Assembly: GCA_949987735.1 (NCBI GenBank)
Contig: OX465299.1
Span: 136,675,415-136,739,414 of the forward strand
Length of the DNA stretch: 64,000 nucleotides
Direction: 5' to 3'
Origin: Leucophora obtusa
Lineage: Eukaryota > Arthropoda > Insecta > Diptera > Anthomyiidae
Shown: positions 34,763 to 44,907 of the stretch, piece by piece
Layout of the letters: each line of letters starts with the position of its first letter
Numbering within the stretch: the first letter of the stretch is position 1
Notes under the pieces: model-generated
The model's database searches: none
What the model saw: only the letters and a program-made list of their open reading frames with translations
Told to the model about the DNA's origin: nothing
Position numbers and translations under genes: made by a program

Positions 34763-35431
34763 CAGGTATGCTGTAACTTTTCTAAAATTATTTTTAATGT
34801 TTCTCCTCTTTACGTCAAATATACCTAAACTCTAACAAATCACCAGGCATAAACAGGTGTTCATTGCTGGTATTCAATGTTGCCAGGTTAGTTGGGCACA
34901 ATATCGTCAAATATTTTTGAAAAATCATCAAAATCATCATTGCGTTTTAAAATATCGTCAAAATATTGTTAAAAATCGCCAAAACTTTAATATTCACATA
35001 TTTTTATTATTTTAACCCTAAAATCAGACCATTTAATTATTTGGATAAATTAATTGATGATTTCATTAGCATTAAATTGAAACTAATGCTAATAAAATTT
35101 TTGGCATTATTATTACTTGGACTAATGCTAATGCTTTGAAATACATCGATTTCATTACTAATGTCAATTGTATAATAAGCTAATTACGATTACATTGCCT
35201 CAATTATAAGAAAGAATTGGCATTTGTAAACGTCACTTTACAGATTTAATAACACTGCATGACACTCAAAAAATTAATGGAGATCTGAATATCAATTCTA
35301 TACATTTCGGACATGCTGATTATAATGGCGTACTTTATTTTTCGATCAATGGTACAGATTTTTTGTTAAATGTCTTTAAAAGTTGGCGGTTGTCCATTCA
35401 GTTTTTTATATAAAAAATTTTTCATATTCTA
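34763..35431. other. No gene; left part of an outer element
   Basis: AT-rich. From 34887 onwards it contains ATCGTCAAA words matched in reverse near 40330-40390, within the outer element. No coding sequence. Confidence 0.4.
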
Positions 35432-35435
35432 TTAA

Positions 35436-37839
35436 ACCATTCCTGGCCATTGTACCTGCACAGGTACAGAAAAACACTCATATTTGACTTGCCATAAATC
35501 CAATAAGAAATTACTTTCTTCAGTGTTTATTTTGATTTTGTGTTATGTGTACTCTTTTTAATAAAAGCAAATTGAAAATGTAGCGGCAGCTAATAACGGT
35601 ACTTCGAAATTTGCTTTGTTTGGCCTCTAACAGGTTTTCTTATTTTGTGTAGGTCAGTGATTGTTTGACTCTGTCAAAAGTGTACAGCATTACAATTAAA
35701 ATAGTTTGCACTTGATTTGCAAATAAAAAGGCTTGTGCTTTTGTTATTTAAAAAAAAAAAATTATAAAATAGTGATTTTTCAAGTAAAAGGTAAGTTTGA
35801 AAAACAGTGTACTCACTTGGGTACAGTGGCTAATAACGTATATATTTTTATTAGATTTTTTATATTACATTTTACAATAATTTTTCGGATTCACATGGCG
35901 TTTGAAGGTATCAACCCATCGATGTTTTATGGAAGAAGATTTAATAATCTAGATAGCGCTTTGGATTTTGTGGAAGGGGCTTCAAATCATAATTCTTTTG
36001 ATTTTGCGTATATTCCACCAGATGCAGACGTCAACACAGATGAGGAGGACGGTGATGTTGAGGATATTATCGCTAACATCATGCCGCAAGATATTCCGGG
36101 TGATATTGAGGTCTTTTGCAGCAGCGTCAGTGAAGACGATATACCACTTCAAGAGCTGCGCAGGATCCAGCACTCAACACCAGGCCAAAACCCTCCTAAA
36201 TGGTCAAAAAGAGACTGTTCAATTGAAATGTCAAAGACAACTCTTTTTTTACACAACAAGAAGGAAATGATAACGCATTTAGGAGGAAAGTCGGAGCTTG
36301 AAGTGTTTGAAACCTTGTTTGATTCTGAAGTGGCTGATTATATCATGGATCAAACTCGTCTTTATGCTTCACAGTGTAATGCGCATAATTTTTCATTCTC
36401 TGAGAACGAGTTAAAGGTTTTTTTGGGCATTCTGTTGCTAAGTGGTTATCACTCTATGCCAAGAGAAAATATGTACTGGGAATTATCTGAAGATACCCGT
36501 ACACCACTTGTTTCTAGCAATATGTCCCGAAACAGATTTAAAGAAATAAAAAAGATGATTCATCTTGCAGACAACACCAACTTGGTTCTAACAGACAAAA
36601 TGGCAAGAGTTAGACTATTACAAACGCTTCTTTGCCAAAAATTTTGTCAATTTGGATATATTCACGAAAACCTTTCGATTGACGAGTCAATGGTAAAATA
36701 TTTTGGAAGTCACTCTTCAAAGCAATTTATTAGAGGCAAACCCGTAAGATTTGGCTTCAAAAATTGGATGCTGACAAGCAGTTGTGGATATGTGTACCAA
36801 TTTGATACATATTGTGGAGCCAAAAATGTCAGTAAGGAAAAATCAAAACTCCCACTCGGATCTAGAGTCGTTTTGGATTTTTTAGATAGTGTTCCTATTC
36901 TAACCGTTCACGTAGTTTATTTCGACAACTTTTTTACATCCCATGATCTCTTAGTTCTGTTGAAACAAAAAGGATTTCGAGCTATTGTTACGGTACGCGA
37001 TTCAAGAACAAAGAAATGTCCACTGAAATCGAAAACAGAATTTAAATAAGAGCAAAGGGGTTTCTATGATTATAGATACGATACAGCAAATAAAATTATT
37101 TTTGTAAAATGGAATGATAATAGCGCTGTAACCGTTGGATCAAACTTTGAAGGTATTCATTCAACCGATGAATTTCGTGAATCGCTGGTGCTCGTCTGCA
37201 AAAGCTAAGATAAGAGTCCAACAGCCAAAATTGATTCAAGATTACAATTCAGGAATGGGTGGCGTTGACCTTCATGATCAAGCACTTAGTAATTATAGGA
37301 TCAAATTTCGTGGAAAAAAGTGGTGGTGGCCGCTTTTCACTGCAATGATGAGTTCAATCGTCATCAACGCATGGAAGTTGTACAAGGAAGCCAACAACTC
37401 AAAGATTGACTTACTGGAATTTCATCGTGCCATCGTCCGGCACTACCTACGAAACTACACGCAACCAACTATATCTAAACGATCGGTTGTTCCAAGTGCA
37501 GCACTTACTGCTGGAAACCACTTTGCGAAAAGAATTGAAAAACCATTACGCTGTCGTCAATGCCACAACCGAATAAGATGGAGTTGTGAACTTTGTGACG
37601 TGGCTTTGTGTGTAGAAAAAGAGTGCTTCAAAATTTTTCATATACAATACATAAAAAAATAGCATAAATTAATGTATGCATTAAGCCATTGTACCTGCTT
37701 GGGTACAGTCTCAAAAACCGTTAAAAATCACTTTTTTTTTATTTTTTCATATTTTTTAAGTTCTTTATGTTCCTTTCATTAATAATAAATAAACAGAATT
37801 CATGATTTTTAATTTTAAAGACTGTTGGCTTTTAATGGG
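35436..37839 (+). mobile_element. piggyBac element, near full length
   Basis: TTAA flanks both ends (35432-35435 and 37840-37843). The termini ACCATTCCTGGCCA and TGGCTTTTAATGGG are imperfect inverted repeats. Just inside each end lies CATTGTACCTGC...GGTACAG (35449 and 37686). Length 2.4 kb is typical of the family. It contains one transposase gene, broken by two lesions. Confidence 0.85.
35895..37662 (+). pseudogene. piggyBac transposase, two lesions
   Basis: A DDD transposase that cuts at TTAA. From ATG 35895 (MAFEGINPSMFYGRR): an acidic N-terminal region (DADVNTDEEDGDVED), the dimerisation and catalytic core with FLGILLLSGYHSMP, MSRNRFKEIKKMIHL, the first aspartate in LSIDESMVKYFG, RGKPVRFGFKNWML, the second in VYFDNFFTSHDLL, then TAA at 37047-37049. 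After this the frame reads on as EQRGFYDYRYD and WNDNSAVTVGSNFEGI, then shifts near 37165-37185 to VNRWCSSAKAKI and the third aspartate in GMGGVDLHDQ. The C-terminal cysteine-rich domain (CRQCHNR, CELCDVALCVEKECF) is complete. Only one stop and one frameshift separate it from a full-length frame, so it died recently. An earlier in-frame ATG at 35733 would add 54 AT-rich codons without family resemblance; I prefer 35895. Confidence 0.9.
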
Positions 37840-37843
37840 TTAA

Positions 37844-38279
37844 TATGAATTTTTTTGTGGTAAAATATAAGCACAGGATCTGTGGTCATATTTAAGATAT
37901 AAAGGCGATATGCTAATCTGGATATTTAAATCACTACTTAGCGTTTTATATAGGTTTTTATGGTTTTTCGCTATTTCAGCGACTTTAGTCGCCGAATGTC
38001 CAATCAACCTCAATAAATGTAATACCTTAGTAAGGATGCAATTAAAAGGAAAATATTTCAATAAAAAAAATGTATTCATCTATAGCGTTATATACGTTAA
38101 AATAGCGACTTTTAAAAAATTTTATATGGCAGCATATTTTTCCAACTTTTAGTATAATGTGGGGTCACATCTAAAAACTATTGTTGCAGAATTTCAAGCA
38201 AAACTGTTTCCATTTGCAAAAGTTATCGCAATAAATACATTTTTTACTAAGGTTAGTACTATGAATCTGTTTTCTGGGT
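37844..38279. other. No gene recognised
   Basis: The overlapping small frames on both strands here are not supported by any motif. Confidence 0.4.
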
Positions 38280-38900
38280 GTATACAAAATTAATTAAAAT
38301 ATTTAATCAATGATTTACATTGTGCAAAGAAATATATGTGACGCGTAAAATAGAAAGGGACCTAAGGATAGAAAGGGACCTAAGGTCAGGAGAGAATGGG
38401 ATCAGTCTCATTCGATGCTCAGAAGTTGTCCACAAAAAAAAAAAAAAAATGATTTTTTACCCTTAGGTCCCTTTCTCTATGCGCTGTCATATATTGATGT
38501 AAGAATTTTCCTTTTTGGAAAATTATTTTCGCACACTTTTTTTTTTGCAAACTAACCACCAGTCTTTGCTACAAGTTATGGGTATTATAGTCCCTAGATT
38601 ATGAAAAAGGGATTTATGATACAAAACATTAATTAAAATACTTAATCAGCGATTTTAATTCTGCAAACAAATATACATAGGTACTGATGTAAGAATTTTC
38701 CTTTTTTCAAATTTTTTTCCGCGATTTGCTTTTTGCAATTAGTCACCGAACTTTGTTCTATGAATTGGTTATCATAATCCCTAGATTATAAATTTTAGAA
38801 AACCGTACTTTAAAAATTACAAAATAATCGCGGAACGCGATTTTCATTCTACTAACAAATATACTGATGTAAGAATTTTTCTTTGCAAATTTTTTTTGAA
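38280..38900 (+). repeat. Diverged tandem array of about 170-bp units
   Basis: About four units marked by ACAAATATACTGATGTAAGA, TTTTTTGCAAACTAACCACC or TTTGCAATTAGTCACCGAAC, GGGTATTATAGTCCCTAG and ATTATAAA. Copies are also at 12970-13240. The first unit is interrupted by the MITE at 38335-38491. Confidence 0.65.
38335..38491. mobile_element. TATGTGAC-ended MITE, 157-bp deletion derivative
   Basis: TATGTGACGCGTAAAATAGA and CTCTATGCGCTGTCATA are the same termini as at 28133-28797. The internal sequence AGTCTCATTCGATGC and TTGTCCACA matches, in reverse or shortened form, the long copy. It sits inside the tandem array, whose other units give the empty site (ACAAATATACTGATG). Confidence 0.75.
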
Positions 38901-39479
38901 TATATGTTTACACATAAAATTAGGTGCATAAATTTACCAGGGCTTGTTAACTATTTTTGACATTTACTGTGTATAAAATACAAGGTTTACGATATAAAGG
39001 GTTTTTCAATAAGAGCGCTACAAAAGCTTTTTTTAAATAAAACAAAAACGGTTTTGGATATTGTGAGGACGATTTTTGATGGAAATTTTTTTTGTATAAT
39101 AGCAAAATTTAATATAATTATAATTAGCTATTAATATTTGTTTATGAGTGTAAAAAGGCAACTCTTATACGGAATTGTTTTGTTGAAAAAAAAAATGAAT
39201 CTTCAGTTTTTTTTTACCGTTCCTAATTTAATTTATAAATTTTTTTTTTAAATTTATTAATTTTAATTGAAAATATTTTTTTAACGTTAGTATTAATAAT
39301 TTCTCATAATTGAGTTTGCATCAAATTTCTTTTATTAATGCATTCTTTTTATCTTTTCTATAAATAAATTATAACTTATGTTTTTATATTTGAGTTCTTC
39401 AATTTATATTTCGGGTATTACTGAACTGTGAAGTATTTTAAAATTTGGGCCGACTGGAAATCTACCCTACAGTCGGCAA
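38901..39479. other. No gene recognised
   Basis: AT-rich sequence without repeats that I can match elsewhere. Confidence 0.4.
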
Positions 39480-39737
39480 GGTAGGGTGGGTATAGACAGG
39501 GGTAGCTACAACGTCTTACGCTACTACCTATCAATCATCAACTTACCTTCTCTTTTTTTTCCATTTATTATTCTGTCTTCTCTTTGCTACCTTATTTTAA
39601 TATTTTTGTCAGCGAACCCTAATCTATCTCCGAAGTGGCAAGAACACACCCCAGCCCTGAGCACGGCCGGCTTTATAGGTAGCCCTGCCCTGGAAGAGGT
39701 AGACCCAAGGTTGGAAGGTTCGTTACAATATCAATGA
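39480..39737 (+). repeat. GAGCACGGCCGG dispersed repeat, copy 2
   Basis: Starts GGTAGGGTGGGTATAGACAG, runs through a pyrimidine-rich stretch (TTACCTTCTCTTTTTTTTCC), and ends with CCCAGCCCTGAGCACGGCCG, GGTAGCCCTGCCC, GAAGAGGTAGACCCAAGG and TTCGTTACAATAT. The last 130 bp correspond block by block to 21040-21140, and both have a pyrimidine-rich tract upstream. It looks like an element 3' end; the family is unknown to me. Confidence 0.5.
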
Positions 39738-39772
39738 AATTCTTTATTCCTGTGAAAGTACGTTCGATGCCG

Positions 39773-40110
39773 TTATGTATGGAAATCGATCTCTTTTGCA
39801 TGGCCACCACGGGCACGCTTGCAGAAGTCCAGACGCTGAACCCAATTTTCGACGGTTTTCAAGCATAAATCGGCCGATACTGCTGCAATTTCACGTTCGA
39901 TATTCGTACGAAGTTCATCAATCGTCGCTGGCTTATTGGCATAGACCATAGATTTGACGTAGCCCCACGTTCAATTGTTGATCTGCTAGGACGATTATGA
40001 CGACAATAAATTGGACGTAACGCTCTTAACATTGAGGCCACTGACTCCGAATTTCGGTAGTAAATTTTAATAATTTCGACTCGATGTTGGCTCGTATATC
40101 TTTCCATCAT
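39773..40110 (-). pseudogene. Tc1/mariner-type transposase with the catalytic core deleted
   Basis: On the minus strand the N-terminal helix-turn-helix is intact (MERYTSQHRVEIIKIYYRNS, SVASMLRALRPIY, RPSRSTIER). It is then joined, with a frame change, directly to the extreme C-terminus: WGYVKSMVYANKPATIDELR, TNIEREIAAVSADLCLK, VENWVQRLDFCKRARGG and a stop at 39773. About 230 residues holding the whole DDE/D core are missing, so this is an internal-deletion derivative. The protein group is the one with a DEAHF motif also seen at 4541-5069. Confidence 0.85.
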
Positions 40111-40441
40111 GAAATGGCAAACCTTACTGAAGAGAAATGTCAAAAGAGCGGCAAGAAATATGGCGTCGTTTGCTGTCCCTGTCTTTCTACTTTTGTAGCG
40201 TCCCTGCTGAACAACCCTTTATAACAGGAAGATACGACGTTTAATGCATACCACTATTGATTTAGAAAATAACGTATTTTTGAACAATTGTTGCTATAAT
40301 TCCTATTAAAGAAAATCATCATGAAGAGGAAAATCGTCAAATCGTCATTTAACTATTTTCGGTAGTAAAGATCGTCAAAATGACGATAAATCATTAAAAC
40401 TGGCAACATTGATCGAGACCCTAGATTCAGTAATCTATATC

Positions 40442-41121
40442 TACACTCATAGAAATAAATGTGTAAAAATAGCATAAAAATGTAGTAAGAATTAGTTAAA
40501 AATTATGATACAGAAAAAACTGCTAAAATTAGCATTTTTTTGCTAAATACTTGTAAACTAAAAACAGAAAAATTAAAACTGTTAAATTTACAGAACTTTA
40601 GTTATATCTAGGCTAACTTTAGTTAATTGAAAATAACAAATTGTGCCTTACAATCTGCAGAAAATTTTGCTAAATATTAGTAGACTGTTATATCTCACAA
40701 TTTTTTTTATTTTTAAGCTAAATTTAGTGGAATGCAAATAACAGTCTATCTTGCTAAAATCAGCTGAAATATTTGCTAAAAAAAATTGTAAACTGCTGTT
40801 TTCAAAAGGCTCGATTTTTATTTGCATTTAAAATAGAAAAATCGAAAAAAATTCGAAAATTTAAAATATTTTTGTGATTTTTAGGCTACAAATTATTTAG
40901 GAAAATTTTTTGTTGATTTTAGCAGGTTAATTTGCTATTTTCCATTTACAAAAATTTAACTAAAATTCTGTATATTTAACAGTTTTATTTTTGCTGTTCC
41001 TATATTACTAATATATAGCAAAAATAATCTACTAGTTTTAATAGTTTTTTCTGCAGCATCATTTTTAGCTAATTTTTAGTAGTTTTAACTCAATTTTTGA
41101 CGGACTTTTTCTATTAGTGTA
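40442..41121. mobile_element. TACACTNATAGAAA-family MITE
   Basis: TACACTCATAGAAATAA at 40442 is mirrored by TTTTTCTATTAGTGTA at 41121. The interior is a run of TTAGCTAAAAATT/AATTTTTAGTAG words. Partial copies of its right end lie at 16690-16772 and 44720-44907, and of its left end at 27085. Noncoding. Confidence 0.75.
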
Positions 41122-41392
41122 ATTGCTAATTGTCAAGGTGTGCAAAAAACCTGATTCACTCGCTAATAAAATTTTTTAAATCAATCTATCTCCCAGAATA
41201 TTATTTAAAAATGGCAACTAATTCCTATGTATACATATTTTGAATTTCTTTGCTTTATTTACTTCGGTGAAATAGATATAGAGTTTCGTTATAAAATTTT
41301 AGTATAATTTTATGATAAGACTAGCAGATATGTAGTTTTGAAAAATGTAAAAAAAATATTCATTACACTATGGAACATTTTTGGGATTATTG

Positions 41393-44300
41393 TCTGGGGG
41401 GTGAGAAATTCCAAGTCAGGGTGATGGTACTAGGTCAGTATAGTAAAACCCTCAAAAGGTTTGGCGTTCGTATGTGTCATTTTTTTTTATGACCTTTTAA
41501 ATTTTTTCCTTATCTTGATGTTTTTTCGCTTAGTTGTAACATTTTGGCAAAAACGTAGTTTAACATAACTCGAGAACCACTTGTCCGATTTTGATGAAAC
41601 AAATTTAGAAAAATTTACAATTTCTCTAATCTGTTTCTATACCGTTTTCCTATATGTGCAACACTTTCGAAGTTAAAAATGAATGTATGAAGGGAAAAAA
41701 GTATTTTTTGCCTAAAAATTTAAATATTTTTTTTGAAAAATTCATAAAAAATCCAAAATGGAAAAAAGTGCCAAAACTAATTACTTTCGCGTAAAGTCAC
41801 ATAACTCATGAGCAAAAAAAGGCATAGATGAAAATCGATGCACGCGTTTCTCATTTATTCACAATTAGGTAAATGTATGAATTTCAAAAATTTGCTCCAG
41901 ATATGCACAACATTATTTGGAGAAAACATTGACACTCACAAGCCGAACTCTCTCATATTTTTCTACTGTACTAAAAGATAAATATTGATGTGGCAACACT
42001 GGTTCTGTAATGTTCACATAAAACATGCATTGTCATTATACTTCTTCTCTTTCTCACACTGGTTCTGTGATTTTTGTCATTCAACAAGTGCCGACGAACG
42101 CGAACAGTAAAAGTGATTTTTCTCCAGTTTTTTAAAAGTGAACAAAAGAGAACAGAATATGGAACTGTGCAAGCCAGATATAAATAGCTTTTGCTACTGC
42201 TGTGGTCAATATGTCTCAACACATAAAAAAAGGGGAAATTTCAGTACTGATTTTGTTCAAACATACGAGATGTACTTCAACCAAAATGTTATAGTGAACG
42301 AAAATTGGGTACCAAATATAGTGTGTAAAAGCTGCTACAACCATCTAATGGATTGGAAAAATAGAAGACGTGAAAGTATGCCATTCGGTATCCCAATGAC
42401 TTGGACTAATCCTGGCGAAGGTCACAATCCATTGAATTGCTATGCATGTGCGAATAAAGGAGCCGCAAAAAGGATAAGAAAATCGTATAATTACGTTGGT
42501 GTTGCAAGTGCCGCAACACCATTGCCTCATTCGGACCACATTCCTGTGCCAAAAGCTTCTAGCCCAGATATTTTCTCTTCTACGACTGCTCCGACATATC
42601 ATGCACGTGATGATTCCCCATATGAGCAATCAGTATCCAATGAGCCAATTTTAATAAATCAAAATATATATATATATATATAAGTTCCCGTAGTTCCTAT
42701 ACGGAACATAGGGCCACAAATAAATCAAAATAAGCTTGATTCAATTGTTGCCAAGTTGGAATTAACACAGCATAAATCGGAAGAGCTGGCTTCCATTTTG
42801 AAATCAAAAAAAATGTTGGCACCCGGTGTGAAAGTCACAGCTTATCGAAGTCGTCAGGCAACACTCCAAAGTTTATTCCTTGTGAATGATGAAAAAACTT
42901 CTGCATATTGCCCGGATGTAGGAAAATTGATGGACGCAATGGAAATAAAATATGAAGCAGATGACTGGAGATTATTTATTGACAGTTCAAAACTCAGCTT
43001 GAAGGCGGTTTTACTGCATAAGACCAATAAAAAACCTTCAGTTCCAATCGCCTACAGTACAGAAACGAAAGAAACATATGATGCACTGGAAAATATTTTA
43101 AAAATGGTTAACTACGCCAAACATATGTGGCGCATATGCTGCGATTTAAAAGTTGTAGCAATGCTTTGCGGTCTTCAAAGCGGCTATATAAAATATATGT
43201 GCTTTTTGTGCGATTGGGACACACGATTTTCCGATGACCAATATGCATGCCACGGATGGAAACTCAGAGAGCACAGCAGGTTACAAACGGTCAATATTAT
43301 TCGTGAGCCTCTAGTGCCGAAGGAGAAGATATTGCTGCCTCCACTGCATATTAAACTTGGAATTGTTAAGAATTTTATCAAAACTGTCGCCAAAAGAGAT
43401 GAAGTTTTCTTGTGTTTGAAACTAATTTACCCGAGACTCAGCGAAAGTAAAATTAAAGAAGGTAAGTTATAATATCACATTCATTTCCCATGATTTTCCA
43501 TCTTAACAAATTAATTTTTTCCAATCAGGCGTACTAAATGGTCCAGATATATGAAAGCTGATTAAAAGTGACGCATTCAACAATATTTTGATTGACGCTG
43601 AATTGAATGCATGGCAGGCAATCAAAGAAGTAATAGAAGGCTTGTTGGGAAAGCATCGTTCTAACAACTACGATGTTTCTGTCGCAAGGATGTTAAGAGC
43701 ATTCTCGGAAATTGGTGTCCACATGTCCTTGAAAATCCATTATTTACATCATCATCTGGACTACTTCAGCAAACAATTGGCTACCGAATCTGATGAACAA
43801 GGTGAACGCTATCATCAAGTTGCTATGCCATTTGAAATGAGGTAATACTGATTTTTTATTTTTTCAAACTCATTTTAATAAAACAAAAACTTACAGATAT
43901 AGAGGCAAAAAGTCGCCGAGTGCAATAATTGCGGAAATTTGCTGGTGGAGTAAGTTAGTGTGGCAAGGCAAGGATGATCTTGATGATAAAGAATTTTCAG
44001 GAGATGCAGAAGGGCCAACAGTGGAGTCACACATTGACATTATGTGTGGTTCAGAAACTGATGATAGCGATGGATGCGATGCCACTAGTCCCGAACAACC
44101 ACCATCGAAAAAGTCTAGGCAATATTTATTAAAATAAACAAAAATAAATAAATAAAATAAAAATAAAAAATTATAAAAATGTTTACTTAATTTTTTTAGT
44201 AGTTTATGGCCAGAAGTCTGGAGTTATTGGGGAAAATTTATGAAAAAGGCGATAAATGACACTTTTTTGAATATAAACAAATATCAATATTCTTGTCAAA

Positions 44301-44680
44301 ATTGGATACCTTCACTTAATTGTAAATAAAAGCAGAATGCGTTAAATTTTGTTTATAGGTTATGTGACTTTACATGAAATTAATAACACTTGATCCTTTT
44401 TTCCGTTTTGGATTTTTTATGAATTTAAAAAAAAAAAATTTTAATTTTTAGGCAAAAAAATATTTTTTTTTCTCCACAAATTTATCGGACAAGTGGTTCT
44501 CGAGTTATGTTAAACTACGTTTTTGCCAAAATGTTACAACTAAGCGAAAAAACATCAAGATAAAGAAAAAATTTAAAAGGTCATAAAAAAAAATGACACA
44601 TACGAACGCCAAACCCTTTGAGGGTTTTACTATACTGACCTAGTACCATCACCCTGACTTGGAATTTCTCACCCCCCAGA
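41393..44680 (+). mobile_element. 3.3-kb DNA transposon, long TIRs, 3-bp TTG duplication
   Basis: TCTGGGGGGTGAGAAATTCC at 41393 and its mirror ending at 44680 are flanked by TTG (41390-41392 and 44681-44683). The termini match almost perfectly for about 195 bp. After an indel of about 100 bp they continue with similarity to about 41812 and 44360. One gene with two introns lies between (42159-44137). I do not assign a Repbase superfamily; TIR length, 3-bp duplication and gene type are the data. Confidence 0.85.
42159..44137 (+). pseudogene. Transposase-like gene, three exons, two nonsense mutations
   Basis: From ATG 42159, exons are 42159-43461, 43529-43841 and 43897-44137, joined by GT-AG introns of 67 and 55 nt; about 618 codons. 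The N-terminus has zinc-binding pairs (FCYCCGQYV, VCKSCYNHL, NCYACANKG). The core has WRLFIDSSKLSLKAVLLH, ICCDLKVVAMLCG, YMCFLCDWD, LPPLHIKLG and DEQGERYHQ, which I take as candidate D, D and E of an RNase H-like core. I recognise this as a family of uncharacterised proteins repeated many times in aphid and hydra genomes. Lesions are a TAA produced by a TA microsatellite (42663-42682) and a TGA at 43552-43554 where relatives have arginine. Both leave the frame unchanged on either side. Lying between matched TIRs, it is very probably the element's transposase. Confidence 0.8.
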
Positions 44681-44719
44681 TTGGCTGTTGTACTGTGTTA
44701 TTAGGAACACAAATTATTT

Positions 44720-44907
44720 ATATTTAAATTTAATTCAGATATAAGTAAAATTCTGTAAATTTAACAGTTTTAATTTTGCTGTTCTTATTTTACCAGTATT
44801 TAGTAAAAAAAAAATCTGCTAATTCCAGCAGTTTTTTCTACAGCATCATTTTTAACTAAATTTTAGTAACTTTTTCTAATATTTTTACAGATTTATTCCT
44901 ATGAGTG
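44720..44907. mobile_element. Right-end fragment of the TACACTNATAGAAA MITE
   Basis: The sequence AACAGTTTTAATTTTGCTGT, TTTTTTCTACAGCATCATTT and CTATGAGTGTA parallels 40960-41121. The left half is missing. Confidence 0.6.

Larger units (their letters stand above)
34887..40411. mobile_element. Outer element with CAATGTTGCCAG termini, host to piggyBac and mariner
   Basis: CAATGTTGCCAGGTT at 34887 is mirrored by AACTGGCAACATTG ending at 40411. Both sides carry AATCGTCAAAAT-type words just inside. The flanking bases do not show a clear duplication. The 5.5 kb between includes the piggyBac (35436-37839), a tandem repeat array, a MITE, and the deleted mariner (39773-40110). The intrinsic element would be about 1-2 kb. 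Confidence 0.5.

Noticed and set aside
43462..43528. Frameshift or end of gene at 43472
   Set aside because: GTAAGT at 43462 and CAG at 43526-43528 define an intron that keeps the family sequence continuous.
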